Assembly (NCBI RefSeq): GCF_001713475.1 | Contig: NZ_CP016499.1 | Coordinates: 1,364,001-1,428,000, forward strand | Reading direction: 5' to 3' | DNA length: 64,000 nucleotides | DNA from: Agrobacterium sp. RAC06 | Lineage (GTDB): Bacteria; Pseudomonadota; Alphaproteobacteria; Rhizobiales; Rhizobiaceae | Part shown: positions 36,243 to 44,474 of the stretch, piece by piece | How the letters are laid out: each line of letters begins with the position of its first letter | Numbering within the stretch: position 1 is the stretch's first letter | Position numbers and translations under genes: made by a program | The notes under the pieces: model-generated | What the model saw: only the letters and a program-made list of their open reading frames with translations | The model's database searches: none | What the model was told of the DNA's origin: nothing

Positions 36243-36556
36243 AAGTCGTCGTTTCGCCCAGTGCCAGAGCGTATGTCGCGCGCGAGGCCGGCTACTTGAG
36301 AGAACGAAATCGGGCAGCAGGCGAGCGTTTGCTTCACGACTTCAAACAGTTCCTGACAGCGCTCGCGCAGTTTCCCATTATGGGTCAGGACGCAACTGAG
36401 CTTCCCCTTAGCGGCATCCGGCGCTTCGTCCTTGGAGATTATCTGATCCACTACGAGGTTGGGGCCGCAGCCATCGTCATTCTGACAATCCCCCACGGTC
36501 GCGAGCGGCCACCAGAACTGCCGCTCGACGATGCCTCCGACTACGAATTTCCTTGA
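36239..36556 (+). CDS. ParE/RelE-superfamily toxin
   Basis: Toxin of 105 aa of the ParE branch (gyrase poison) or a close RelE relative. It starts MKVVVSPSARAYVAREAGYL and has the conserved core IRRFVLGDYLIHYEV with the terminal ILTIPHGR strand. GTG start overlaps the antitoxin stop by 4 bases. Its stop abuts the ccmH stop of the opposing operon with no gap. The exact target (gyrase or ribosome-bound mRNA) cannot be told from sequence. Confidence 0.85.
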   Translation: MKVVVSPSARAYVAREAGYLRERNRAAGERLLHDFKQFLTALAQFPIMGQDATELPLSGIRRFVLGDYLIHYEVGAAAIVILTIPHGRERPPELPLDDASDYEFP

Positions 36557-37159
36557 TCACTCCCGATCCAGCAGCTTGCCCAATCGCGCTTCCTCTTCGG
36601 GCGAGAGCTTCGCCACCGGCTGCACGGCGCGCCGGCGCGTATAGACCACAGCCACGATCAGCCCGATGATCGCGAGTGCCGCCGGCGCGCCCCAGAGCCC
36701 GATCGTCCGGATGCTGAGCCGCGGCTTCAACAGCACGAACTCCCCGTAGCGCGACACGACATAGTCGAGCACCTGCTCGTCGCTGTCGCCACCCACCAAC
36801 CGCTCACGCACCACGACGCGCAGGTCGCGGGCGAGCTCGGCATTGGAATCGTCGATCGACTGGTTCTGGCAGACCATGCAGCGCAGCTCCGCCGAGAGCG
36901 CCCGCGCCCGCTGTTCAAGAGCAGGATCGGCGAGCACCTCGTCGGGATTGACGGCAAAGGCATGGACGGGGGTGAAGAGCAGTGCGAGCAGGAGGAAAAG
37001 GCGGTGGAGTGTAAGCCGCCGCTGCCCCTCATCCGGCTGCCGCCACCTTCTCCCCGCAAGCGGGGAGAAGGCCGAAGCCACAAGCGCCTGCCATCCCCTC
37101 TCCCCGCTTGCGGGGAGAGGGTCAGGGTGAGGGGCAATCTTCTGAAACCACGCACTCAC
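36557..37159 (-). CDS. ccmH: Cytochrome c maturation protein CcmH (CycL) with N-terminal repeat insertion
   Basis: Membrane-anchored periplasmic thioredoxin-like reductase that keeps apocytochrome c reduced for haem attachment. From the GTG at 37159 (GTGA overlap with the ccmF stop) it is 200 aa, against about 150-156 for relatives. The normal part begins near residue 49 ([14 protein letters not shown] signal segment); the redox motif is C94-MV-C97 in [10 protein letters not shown] and a C-terminal transmembrane helix follows. Residues about 8-47 are encoded by a palindromic repeat (37024-37135), inserted in frame right after the start. If translation instead begins at a GTG inside the repeat (37081), the protein is 174 aa. 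Either way the repeat now supplies part of the leader. Confidence 0.88.
   Translation of the reverse strand: MSAWFQKIAPHPDPLPASGERGWQALVASAFSPLAGRRWRQPDEGQRRLTLHRLFLLLALLFTPVHAFAVNPDEVLADPALEQRARALSAELRCMVCQNQSIDDSNAELARDLRVVVRERLVGGDSDEQVLDYVVSRYGEFVLLKPRLSIRTIGLWGAPAALAIIGLIVAVVYTRRRAVQPVAKLSPEEEARLGKLLDRE
37024..37135. repeat. Palindromic repeat (RIME-like, type B) inside ccmH
   Basis: Two perfect 12-bp-arm hairpins: CCTTCTCCCCGC/GCGGGGAGAAGG (37046-37071) and CCCTCTCCCCGC/GCGGGGAGAGGG (37096-37121), framed by CCCCTCATCC and GGGTGAGGGG. The same parts recur at 51306-51362, 58150-58326 and 60443-60620. Resembles rhizobial intergenic mosaic elements. Confidence 0.85.
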
Positions 37160-39144
37160 TCCGCAGCCTCCAGCACCGGCTTTGCCGCCACCTTGGCCCG
37201 TTTCGGCGCACCGACCCGCAGTCTGCGGTCGGACAGCGACACGACACCACCGACCATCATGACGATCGTGCCGTACCAGATGCAGAGGATCCACGGCTTC
37301 CACCAGACCCGCACGACAATGCCGCCATCGGCCATCGGATCGCCCAGCGAGACATAAAGCTGACTGAAGCCGAAGGTGACGATGCCGGCTTCTGTCGTCG
37401 GCATCTGGCGGGCCGTATAGAGCCGCTTCGACGACCAGACATCGGCGACTTCGACACCGCCCTCGCGGATGGTGAAATGCCCCTGGTCTTCGGTGTAGTT
37501 CGGGCCGTTGGCAGCGCGCAGGCCATCAAAGGTGATGACATAGCCACCGGATTCCACCGTCATGCCAGGCTTCATCTCGACCACGGCTTCCGTTTCGAAC
37601 GTGGTCACAGCCACGACGCCGAGCACCGTGACGCCGACACCGAAATGGCCGAGCGCCGTACCGAAGGCGGAGCGCGGCAGGCCCTTCAACCGAGCCCAAG
37701 CCGTGGCGACCGGATGTTTTCCGAAACCGGCGCGATACCAGAGATCGGAGACCGCGCCGCCCATGACGAAGAAAGCGAGTGCGAGACCGCCCACGGCCAT
37801 CACGGGCCCGCCGTTCTGGGCGTACCAGAGGCCGAGACCGAGAACGAGCGAAAGTGCCGCCGCCACATACAGGCGCTGCAAGGCGCCGAGCAGATCGCCG
37901 CGCTTCCAGGCGAGGAACGGCCCAAAGGGTACCGCCAGCAGAAGCGGGATCATCAGAAGCCCGAAGGTGATGTTGAAGAAGGGCGGACCGACCGAGATCT
38001 TCTCGCCCGTCAGCGTCTCGAGCAACAACGGATAGAGCGTGCCGATCAGCACCGAGGCGGTGGACACCGTCAGGATCAGGTTGTTGAGGACGAGCGCGCC
38101 TTCACGCGAGATCGGCTGGAACAAGCCGCCGGCCTTCAAAAGCGGCGCACGCAGGGCAAAGAGCATGAAGGCGCCGCCGATGAAGATGACGAGAATGCCG
38201 AGAATGAAAACACCGCGCGTCGGGTCTGTGGCGAAGGCATGCACCGAAGTCAGAACCCCGGAGCGCACCAGGAAGGTGCCGAGCAGCGACAGCGAGAAGG
38301 CGATGATGGCGAGCAGCACCGTCCAGATTTTCAAAGCGTCACGCTTTTCCATCACGAGCGCCGAATGCAGGAGCGCCGTGCCCGCAAGCCAGGGCAGCAA
38401 CGAGGCGTTTTCAACAGGATCCCAGAACCACCAGCCGCCCCAGCCGAGTTCGTAATAGGCCCAGTAGGAGCCCATGGAGATGCCGGCGGTCAGGAACACC
38501 CAGGCAGCCAGCGTCCAGGGCCGTACCCAGCGCGCCCAGGCGGCATCGATGCGACCGTCCATCAGCGCAGCGATCGCGAAAGAGAAGCAGACCGAGAAGC
38601 CGACATAGCCGAGATAGAGCAGCGGCGGATGGATCGCGAGGCCAATATCCTGCAGGACCGGATTGAGGTCCTGCCCCTCGGCCGGAATGGGCGAGAGACG
38701 GATGAAGGGGTTCGACGTCAGAAGGATGAAGAGCGTGAAGGCGGCGGTGATCCAGGCCTGCACGGCCAGCACATTCGCCCTCAGACGGTCCGGCAGGTTG
38801 GTGCCGAAAAAGGCGACCATGGCGCTGAAGAAGGCCAGGATCAACACCCAGAGCAGCATTGAGCCTTCATGGTTCCCCCAGACGCCGGAGATCTTGTAGA
38901 TCATCGGCTTCAGCGAATGGGAGTTCTCGTAGACGTTCTGGACCGAAAAGTCGGAAACGACGTAGCCGTAGGTCAGAACCGCAAAGGAAAAGCCCACGAG
39001 CAGGAAGAGCGCGTAGGTGCCGGTGGTCGCGACCGCCATCATCGCCGCGTCGCCGCGGCGCGCACCGATCACCGGCAGGATGGAGACGACGAGACAGGTG
39101 GCAAGCGCCAGAACGAGGGCATAATGGCCAAGCTCGATGATCAT
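37156..39144 (-). CDS. ccmF: Haem lyase subunit CcmF (CycK)
   Basis: Large polytopic inner-membrane protein of 662 aa that, with CcmH/CcmI, ligates haem to apocytochrome c. The tryptophan-rich haem-handling motif [18 protein letters not shown] is near residue 235-252, with conserved histidines in the surrounding loops ([10 protein letters not shown]). A long periplasmic domain precedes the last helix. Start overlaps the ccmE stop (ATGA), stop overlaps the ccmH start (GTGA): strict translational coupling through ccmIEFH. Confidence 0.96.
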   Translation of the reverse strand: MIIELGHYALVLALATCLVVSILPVIGARRGDAAMMAVATTGTYALFLLVGFSFAVLTYGYVVSDFSVQNVYENSHSLKPMIYKISGVWGNHEGSMLLWVLILAFFSAMVAFFGTNLPDRLRANVLAVQAWITAAFTLFILLTSNPFIRLSPIPAEGQDLNPVLQDIGLAIHPPLLYLGYVGFSVCFSFAIAALMDGRIDAAWARWVRPWTLAAWVFLTAGISMGSYWAYYELGWGGWWFWDPVENASLLPWLAGTALLHSALVMEKRDALKIWTVLLAIIAFSLSLLGTFLVRSGVLTSVHAFATDPTRGVFILGILVIFIGGAFMLFALRAPLLKAGGLFQPISREGALVLNNLILTVSTASVLIGTLYPLLLETLTGEKISVGPPFFNITFGLLMIPLLLAVPFGPFLAWKRGDLLGALQRLYVAAALSLVLGLGLWYAQNGGPVMAVGGLALAFFVMGGAVSDLWYRAGFGKHPVATAWARLKGLPRSAFGTALGHFGVGVTVLGVVAVTTFETEAVVEMKPGMTVESGGYVITFDGLRAANGPNYTEDQGHFTIREGGVEVADVWSSKRLYTARQMPTTEAGIVTFGFSQLYVSLGDPMADGGIVVRVWWKPWILCIWYGTIVMMVGGVVSLSDRRLRVGAPKRAKVAAKPVLEAAE

Positions 39145-39593
39145 TGGATCTTCTCCTTGCCGCTCAGTTGAACCCCTTGCGCCTCCAGACGGTCCGCAAC
39201 GTCCTTCGGCATGTAGTTCTCGTCATGCTTGGCGAGAACGGTATCGGCGACGAACACCTTGCCCATGCCCTCGAAGCGACCTTCGGCGACGACCCCCTGC
39301 CCCTCGCGGAAGAGATCGGGGAGGATGCCGGTATAGGTCACGGGCAGCTGGCTCAGGGTGTCGGTCACTGTGAAGGTTACCGTCGAGCCTTCTCCGCGCA
39401 CCAGCGAACCCGTCTCGACCAGTCCGCCGAGGCGGATGCGGGTGCCCGGCTGGACATCGGATTCGGCAAGATCGTTGGGCACATAGAAATAGGCGATCGA
39501 CTGGCCAAAGGCGAACATCACCAGAAGCACGGCGGTCAGGATGAAACCCATGCCGCCGCCAATCACGGCCAGGCGTTTCTGTTTGCGGGTCAT
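39141..39593 (-). CDS. ccmE: Periplasmic haem chaperone CcmE (CycJ)
   Basis: Membrane-anchored haem chaperone of 150 aa. One N-terminal helix (about 10-32) is followed by an OB-fold domain. The haem-binding histidine is His123 in the HDENY motif. It overlaps ccmI and ccmF by four bases on each side, so the operon is tightly coupled. Confidence 0.96.
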   Translation of the reverse strand: MTRKQKRLAVIGGGMGFILTAVLLVMFAFGQSIAYFYVPNDLAESDVQPGTRIRLGGLVETGSLVRGEGSTVTFTVTDTLSQLPVTYTGILPDLFREGQGVVAEGRFEGMGKVFVADTVLAKHDENYMPKDVADRLEAQGVQLSGKEKIQ

Positions 39594-40810
39594 TGGCTCA
39601 CCTCCTCAACGGACAGGTCGAGTTCCCTCGCCATTGCGAGCAGCTGCTGGCCCTCGGCGCCGTCGGCCGGGAAGGTTTTCAGGCCCTCCTTGAGCGCGGC
39701 TTCTGCCCGTTCCTTGTCTTTCAGCATCGCATAGGAGCGGACAAGCCGCATCCAGCCTTCAAAATTATTCGGATCTTCCTTCAGCCGTGCATCGAGGCTC
39801 GCCACCATGCCGCGGATCATCTCGCCGCGATCAGCCTCCGACATGGCTCCGGCATTGGCAACGTCCTCGGCCGTCGGGTTGCCCGGGGCTGCCGGGTTCT
39901 GAGCCTGAGCTTCGCCTTCCGGCGCAGTCTGTGCCGGCTGTTCGACAAGCGGCACGCCGGCGCTGTTGACCGCAATATGCTGATTGACCAGCGGCATCCA
40001 CGGGGCCGTCGGCGGCGAGGCCTTGGCGATGTTCTGGAAGGCCGTGAGCGCCTCGGCGCGGCGACCGGACTGCTCGAGCGCCAGCGCCAGATAGAAGTCG
40101 GCACGCGGATTGTTGGGTTCGAGCTTCAGCGCCGCCTGGAAGGCCATCTGGGCATCGTCGGTGACGATCCCGTCATTGCGCATGACAACGGTCTCGCCGA
40201 GGCCGTTCATACGCTCGGCATCCGGCCCGAGAATGCGGATCGCATTGCGAAAGGCAAGCTCGGCATCGTCATAGCGGCCAATACGAAAATAGACGGGCGC
40301 CAGCACGTTCCAGCCGTTCCCGTCTTCCGGTGTGGTCGCGAGATGCCGCTCCACCTTGGCCACCAACAGATCGACATCGTCGCCGGGGTCGGCAATGCGT
40401 GCTTCGAGCGGCGCATCGGGTGTGCCCGGACTGCCGATTTCCAGATAGCCCGCAAGCCCGATCACGGGAAGACAGAGCAGGATGAAGACTTGCGACCAGG
40501 TGTAGCGACGGCGGCCGGAACGCTTCGCCGCGGCATCCGCGGGCTCGTCCCCCTCGCCTTCGCCACCGGCCTTCTCCCGACCTGCGATCGCCAGCAGACG
40601 ACGGCCGATTTCGGCGCGCGCATAGTCGGCATCTTCGGGAGAAATAAGCCCCCCGGCCTTGTCCCGCTCCAGTTCGCGCAGCTGGTCGCGATAGACCGCC
40701 GCCTCGCCTTCGTCATAACGCGTCGCTCGGGCCGAAGCCCGCAGCAATGGGGACAGCAGGACGACGGCAACAAGGACCGTCAGAAGCGCGGAGATGATCC
40801 AGAACAACAT
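39590..40810 (-). CDS. ccmI: Cytochrome c biogenesis protein CcmI (CycH)
   Basis: Apocytochrome c chaperone of 406 aa, first gene of the ccmIEFH operon. Two transmembrane helices (about 2-20 and 105-122) frame a cytoplasmic leucine-zipper-like loop ([16 protein letters not shown]). The periplasmic C-terminal part holds TPR repeats ([37 protein letters not shown]). The frame extends to a TTG at 40819, but the ATG at 40810 starts directly at the first helix and is preferred. Confidence 0.93.
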   Translation of the reverse strand: MLFWIISALLTVLVAVVLLSPLLRASARATRYDEGEAAVYRDQLRELERDKAGGLISPEDADYARAEIGRRLLAIAGREKAGGEGEGDEPADAAAKRSGRRRYTWSQVFILLCLPVIGLAGYLEIGSPGTPDAPLEARIADPGDDVDLLVAKVERHLATTPEDGNGWNVLAPVYFRIGRYDDAELAFRNAIRILGPDAERMNGLGETVVMRNDGIVTDDAQMAFQAALKLEPNNPRADFYLALALEQSGRRAEALTAFQNIAKASPPTAPWMPLVNQHIAVNSAGVPLVEQPAQTAPEGEAQAQNPAAPGNPTAEDVANAGAMSEADRGEMIRGMVASLDARLKEDPNNFEGWMRLVRSYAMLKDKERAEAALKEGLKTFPADGAEGQQLLAMARELDLSVEEVSQ

Positions 40811-40990
40811 GAAACTCAATTACGTCAAGGACAGGTGCTTTCCAACAGCCAAACCTCGCCTGACGGAAAGTTGAGGCGTTTGGCCGCAAGAATTCTCTAA
40901 GTCACCATAACCCGCCCAGCCTTGACCCAAGTCAAGTGGGAGGCGCGTTCAAATGATTGAAATCTCGGGATCAGCAGCCCCGGGTTCGCC

Positions 40991-41398
40991 TCAGCTCAGC
41001 GGCGTCCAGGTGCCGTTCGGGTTGCGGCAGGCAGCGCCGCGGGCCTGGCGTTCACGCCCGTCCGTAAAAACCTTGTGGGTGAACTGGCGGCAGTTCTGCT
41101 GGCCGACCTGGTAAGGGGCGGCTGCAATGACCTCCCCACGCACCTCGCCGCCTGCCCAGATTACAGGCTGGCCACCGGGGGCAGCCTCAAGCGCGCGATA
41201 TTCGGCTTCGAGCGCCCGCTGCGTCTGGCTGCGCGAGAGTTCGACGCCAGTCCGGGATACGATGCCCCCCTGCAAGGCAGAAATATAGACCGCGGAATTG
41301 GCGATTGCGCTGCGTCCGCCGCCCGAAGTGGTGCAGCCCGCAAGCGCGAGCGACACGAGGCCAGTGGTTGCAAGTATCCCGAAGTGCTTCACACCCAT
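40991..41398 (-). CDS. Surface-antigen-like lipoprotein
   Basis: Outer-membrane-type lipoprotein of 135 aa. The lipobox LALAGC places the lipidated cysteine at 22. The C-terminal part (NCRQFTHKVFTDGRERQARGAACRNPNGTW, split) carries the two-cysteine CR...ACR.P.G.W pattern of the Rickettsia 17-kDa surface-antigen/RT0821-type family. Good ribosome site GGAACGG upstream. Function unknown. Confidence 0.8.
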   Translation of the reverse strand: MGVKHFGILATTGLVSLALAGCTTSGGGRSAIANSAVYISALQGGIVSRTGVELSRSQTQRALEAEYRALEAAPGGQPVIWAGGEVRGEVIAAAPYQVGQQNCRQFTHKVFTDGRERQARGAACRNPNGTWTPLS

Positions 41399-41521
41399 CA
41401 GACCGTTCCAAGTCCCGTCGATTTCTGTTGTCGAGGCCGATCGTTTCGCGCGAAGCGGATCGCGGCCTTCGACCGGCTCAAGGCCATCTTATACACCTAT
41501 GTAATTTCACAGGAAAATCAA

Positions 41522-42916
41522 TCACGCAGTGTCCTTGGTCACAGCTGGTAGGATCAACTGTGCGCGAAGCCCACCGATGCCGGCGCGCGACAGGCCGAAA
41601 GAGCCTTGATATTCCCCCGAAATCTCCTTGACGATCGACAGCCCGAGCCCCGTGCCGGGCTTGCTCTCGTCGAGCCTTCGGCCGCGCTTCAGCGCCTCGC
41701 CGATCTGGTCGGGGGCAAGCCCCGGCCCGTCATCTTCGACCACCACCTCGATCCAGCCGCGCCGGCCGTCGGTCGTGTCGCCATCACGGGTCGTCATCAC
41801 GGCCCGGGTGACGACCTTGGTTCGGGCAAAGCGGGAGGCGTTTTCGAGCAGGTTGCCGACAACTTCCTCGACATCCTGCTGCTCCATCGCAAAGGTCAGG
41901 TCTGCCGCGACATCGAGTTCGAACACGATATCGGCGTTCAGCTTGCGCATCACCCGCGCCAGCCGCTCCATGACAGGCTGCGCCTCGGTACGGGCCAGCA
42001 CGCTGTCGCGCTGGGCTGCGATCCGCGCCCTGTTCAGATAGGAGCTTACCTGCGCCTGCATGGCCTCGGCCTGGGTCGCGATGACTTCGGCCTGGTTCTT
42101 CTCCAGGGTGCGCGCCTCGTTCAAAAGCACGGCGATTGGCGTTTTCAGGGAATGGGCGAGATTGCCGACCTGCATGCGGGCCCGCTCGACAATGCGGCGG
42201 TTGCTGTCGATCAGCGCGTTGATCTCGTTGGCAAGCGGCTGAACTTCGCTCGGGAAATCACCTTCGATCCGCTCGGCCTCGCCCCGCCGGATTCGTTCCA
42301 GCGCCCGGCGCGCGCGGTCGAGCGGTTTCAGGCCATAGAGAATGGCAAGTCCGTTGACGACGAGGCCGCCAATACCAACCACCGCGAGAGCCGCATAAAG
42401 ACGGCTGGTGAAAAAGGCGATCTCGTCTTCGACCACCTGCAGATTGCCCGACACGCGGAAGCGTGCTGCCCGTCCCTGGTCGTCGAGCACCACTTCGGTT
42501 TCGGCAACCCTTATCTGGTTGCCGACATCATCCGTCATTTCGTAATAGCGTTCGTAGTTCTGGTCGAAGGGTGTTGCGTCCACGTCGGGGACGGCCAGGT
42601 TTGCGACCCCGAGCGAGGCGGAGGCGAGCGGTGCCGTGGCATAGTTGCCGAGCGGTTCAACCAGCCAGTACCAGCCGGTTGCTGGCTGGGAAAACCTGAG
42701 ATCACCCAGCGCCGGCGAACCGGTCAGGCTGTCGCTATCGCCGATCGAGACCGAGTTGACCACGTTATAGAGCTGGGCACGCAGGAGATTGTTGAATCCG
42801 CGCTCGACACCCTGGCGATAGAGGGCTGAAATCGCTACCGCAATCGTCACCAGGGCCAGCGCCGACCAGAGCGTGGCGAGGATCAGGACGCGCGCGGTGA
42901 GCGAGCGGATCCTCAT
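41522..42916 (-). CDS. feuQ: Sensor histidine kinase FeuQ (PhoQ-like)
   Basis: Inner-membrane kinase of 464 aa. Two transmembrane helices (about 10-32 and 172-194) enclose a periplasmic sensor domain, then HAMP, and His255 in NLAHSLKTPIAVL; the HSLKTP form is shared with PhoQ-type kinases. ATPase motifs NLLENASRF, DDGPGL and GTGLGLSIV follow. Its start overlaps the feuP stop (ATGA). In Sinorhizobium, FeuPQ controls ndvA cyclic-glucan export and osmoadaptation and is restrained by the small periplasmic protein FeuN; the same three genes in the same order are seen here. Confidence 0.88.
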   Translation of the reverse strand: MRIRSLTARVLILATLWSALALVTIAVAISALYRQGVERGFNNLLRAQLYNVVNSVSIGDSDSLTGSPALGDLRFSQPATGWYWLVEPLGNYATAPLASASLGVANLAVPDVDATPFDQNYERYYEMTDDVGNQIRVAETEVVLDDQGRAARFRVSGNLQVVEDEIAFFTSRLYAALAVVGIGGLVVNGLAILYGLKPLDRARRALERIRRGEAERIEGDFPSEVQPLANEINALIDSNRRIVERARMQVGNLAHSLKTPIAVLLNEARTLEKNQAEVIATQAEAMQAQVSSYLNRARIAAQRDSVLARTEAQPVMERLARVMRKLNADIVFELDVAADLTFAMEQQDVEEVVGNLLENASRFARTKVVTRAVMTTRDGDTTDGRRGWIEVVVEDDGPGLAPDQIGEALKRGRRLDESKPGTGLGLSIVKEISGEYQGSFGLSRAGIGGLRAQLILPAVTKDTA

Positions 42917-43578
42917 TTCGCCGGGGCTTGGATTCGGTAGCCGAGGCCGCGCACGGTCTCGATCATGTCGACGCCGAGCTTCTTGCGCAGACGGCCGACA
43001 AAGACCTCGATCGTGTTGGAATCGCGGTCGAAATCCTGGTCGTAGAGATGCTCGACCAGTTCGGTCCGCGACACGACCTCGCCCATATGGTGCATGAGAT
43101 AGGACAGAAGCCGGTACTCATGCGAGGTGAGCTTCAGCGTCACGCCTTCGACAGTGGCTTTCGAGCTTTTGGTGTCGAGCCGGACGGGGCCGCAGACGAT
43201 TTCCGAGGATGCATGGCCTGCCGCACGGCGGATCAGGGCGCGGATACGGGCGAGCACTTCCTCGACATGAAAAGGCTTGGTGACATAGTCATCGGCGCCT
43301 GCATCGATGCCGGCCACCTTGTCCGACCAGCGGTCGCGCGCGGTCAAAATCAGTACCGGCATGCCCCGGCTTGCGGCGCGCCATTTCTCCAGCACCGTAA
43401 TGCCGTCCATCTCGGGAAGGCCGATGTCGAGGATGACGGCGTCATAGGGTTCGGTCTCGCCGAGGAAATGGCCTTCCTCGCCGTCAAAGGCCTTGTCGAC
43501 GACATATCCCGCTTCCTGCAGGGCCTCGACAAGCTGGCGGTTCAGATTGACATCGTCTTCGACGACGAGAATGCGCAT
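42913..43578 (-). CDS. feuP: Response regulator FeuP (OmpR family)
   Basis: Response regulator of 221 aa. Receiver domain with Asp51 in VILDIGLPEMDG, then a winged-helix effector domain (LTSHEYRLLSYL, TIEVFVGRLRKKLG). It overlaps feuQ by four bases and follows feuN by 45 bp. Expected to activate genes of osmoadaptation and cyclic glucan export. Confidence 0.92.
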   Translation of the reverse strand: MRILVVEDDVNLNRQLVEALQEAGYVVDKAFDGEEGHFLGETEPYDAVILDIGLPEMDGITVLEKWRAASRGMPVLILTARDRWSDKVAGIDAGADDYVTKPFHVEEVLARIRALIRRAAGHASSEIVCGPVRLDTKSSKATVEGVTLKLTSHEYRLLSYLMHHMGEVVSRTELVEHLYDQDFDRDSNTIEVFVGRLRKKLGVDMIETVRGLGYRIQAPAK

Positions 43579-43623
43579 GCGTTCACCCCTCGGTGCGGAA
43601 AGCTCTTCAATCCCGGAGGCGGG

Positions 43624-43863
43624 TCACTCGGCGACCCGCATCGTGACCTTGCGCGGCCGTTCGTTGCCGTTGCCCGGCACGAGCACGACGATCACGCATT
43701 CACCGCCCGATTCGTGCACGGAAAGCAACTGCCCGCCAACTTCGGCGACCACGCGTTCCGCGGCTTGTCTGCAATCCGCCGCCACGGCATCGCCCACCGT
43801 CGCCGGCAGAGCCGCCACGGTCACGGCCAATGCCAGGCCCGCGTATTTCATGAAAGATGCCAT
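43624..43863 (-). CDS. feuN: FeuN-like small periplasmic PepSY-type protein
   Basis: Small secreted protein of about 79 aa: signal peptide (KYAGLALAVTVAALPATVGD, split) followed by a short PepSY-like domain (CRQAAERVVAEVGGQLL...GGECVIVVLVPG) with two cysteines that could pair. It stands directly before feuP, as FeuN does in Sinorhizobium, where it binds and inhibits the FeuQ sensor. The start is uncertain: ATG at 43863 or 43851, with an upstream in-frame start at 43890. The identification rests on position and architecture. Confidence 0.78.
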   Translation of the reverse strand: MASFMKYAGLALAVTVAALPATVGDAVAADCRQAAERVVAEVGGQLLSVHESGGECVIVVLVPGNGNERPRKVTMRVAE

Positions 43864-44241
43864 TGCTGCTTCTTCTTGGATGACGTCCACTTTGGCAAAT
43901 TATGTACCGCAAGGCGTCTGAATGGCAAATGAATGCGTGGACTCAGAGTGTGGATCACGGTCGGGAGCCAATCACGACCGTCACACAGGGGGCAAGACGC
44001 AGAGGTCACCTTGTCGGTCCCCTCTCCAACAAAATCTGAGGCTTAGCCCTCATCGGGCTAAGCCCTCGATTTTGTAACCTCTCCCAAACGGGCAGAGGAG
44101 ATGATGCGGCCGGCCCCTCCCTTCCTCTCCCCCCCATCGTGGGGGAGAAAGCGAAATCGAAGGCTTAGGCGAGCGTAAGCCGCCTAAACTTCAGATTTCG
44201 CAAGTGAGGGGATCGGTGCAGTTGGCAACATCGGCCCGCCC
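43864..44241. other. Intergenic region dominated by a composite palindromic repeat
   Basis: About 380 bp containing the feuN promoter side and, at 44016-44214, a composite repeat nearly identical to 62006-62203 in inverted orientation. No gene seen. Confidence 0.6.
44016..44214. repeat. Composite palindromic repeat, left copy (type D)
   Basis: Block 1 (44027-44086) is a long imperfect palindrome centred on GCTTAGCCC/GGGCTAAGC and flanked by ACAAAATC/GATTTTGT. Block 2 (about 44125-44213) is another, CGAAATC.../...GATTTCG with inner TTAGGCG/CGCCTAA. Both blocks recur, reversed, at 62006-62203 with about three mismatches over roughly 130 aligned bases. A partial third copy lies at 53475-53551. 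Confidence 0.88.
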
Positions 44242-44451
44242 TCACCCACCCACGCCCTTCGTCGCCGTCAGTCTGCCATAAAGCGCCAGCAACCCTCCGA
44301 CCGTGCCGGCAAGCGTCGTCAGTGCGTCGGCGATTTCCGCCTGCTCGGCGCCGCCGAGTTCCAGTCCGGCCCGGCCGAGAAGCGGGGCGGCAATGGCGAT
44401 CAGGGCGCCCCAGACGGTCTTCGACTGGTACCAGGGTTTCATCTCCAGCAT
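44242..44451 (-). CDS. Small holin-like membrane protein at the end of the GTA cluster
   Basis: Protein of 69 aa from the ATG at 44451, which has AGGAGG 5 bases upstream (the frame extends to 44478 without a site). Hydrophobic segments TVWGALIAIAAPLL and TTLAGTVGGLLALYG suggest two membrane passes; size and layout resemble phage holins. It follows the megatron gene directly on the same strand. A lysis or assembly role is inferred. Confidence 0.6.
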   Translation of the reverse strand: MLEMKPWYQSKTVWGALIAIAAPLLGRAGLELGGAEQAEIADALTTLAGTVGGLLALYGRLTATKGVGG

Positions 44452-44474
44452 GTCATCCTCCTGTTGAATGGTTT

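Noticed and set aside
37024..37303. ccmH start at 37303 giving a 248-aa protein
   Set aside because: Would overlap ccmF by almost 150 bp; the GTG at 37159 with a GTGA overlap is far more likely.
37108..38862. 584-codon plus-strand frame opposite ccmF
   Set aside because: Glu/Arg/His-rich shadow translation of a membrane-protein gene.
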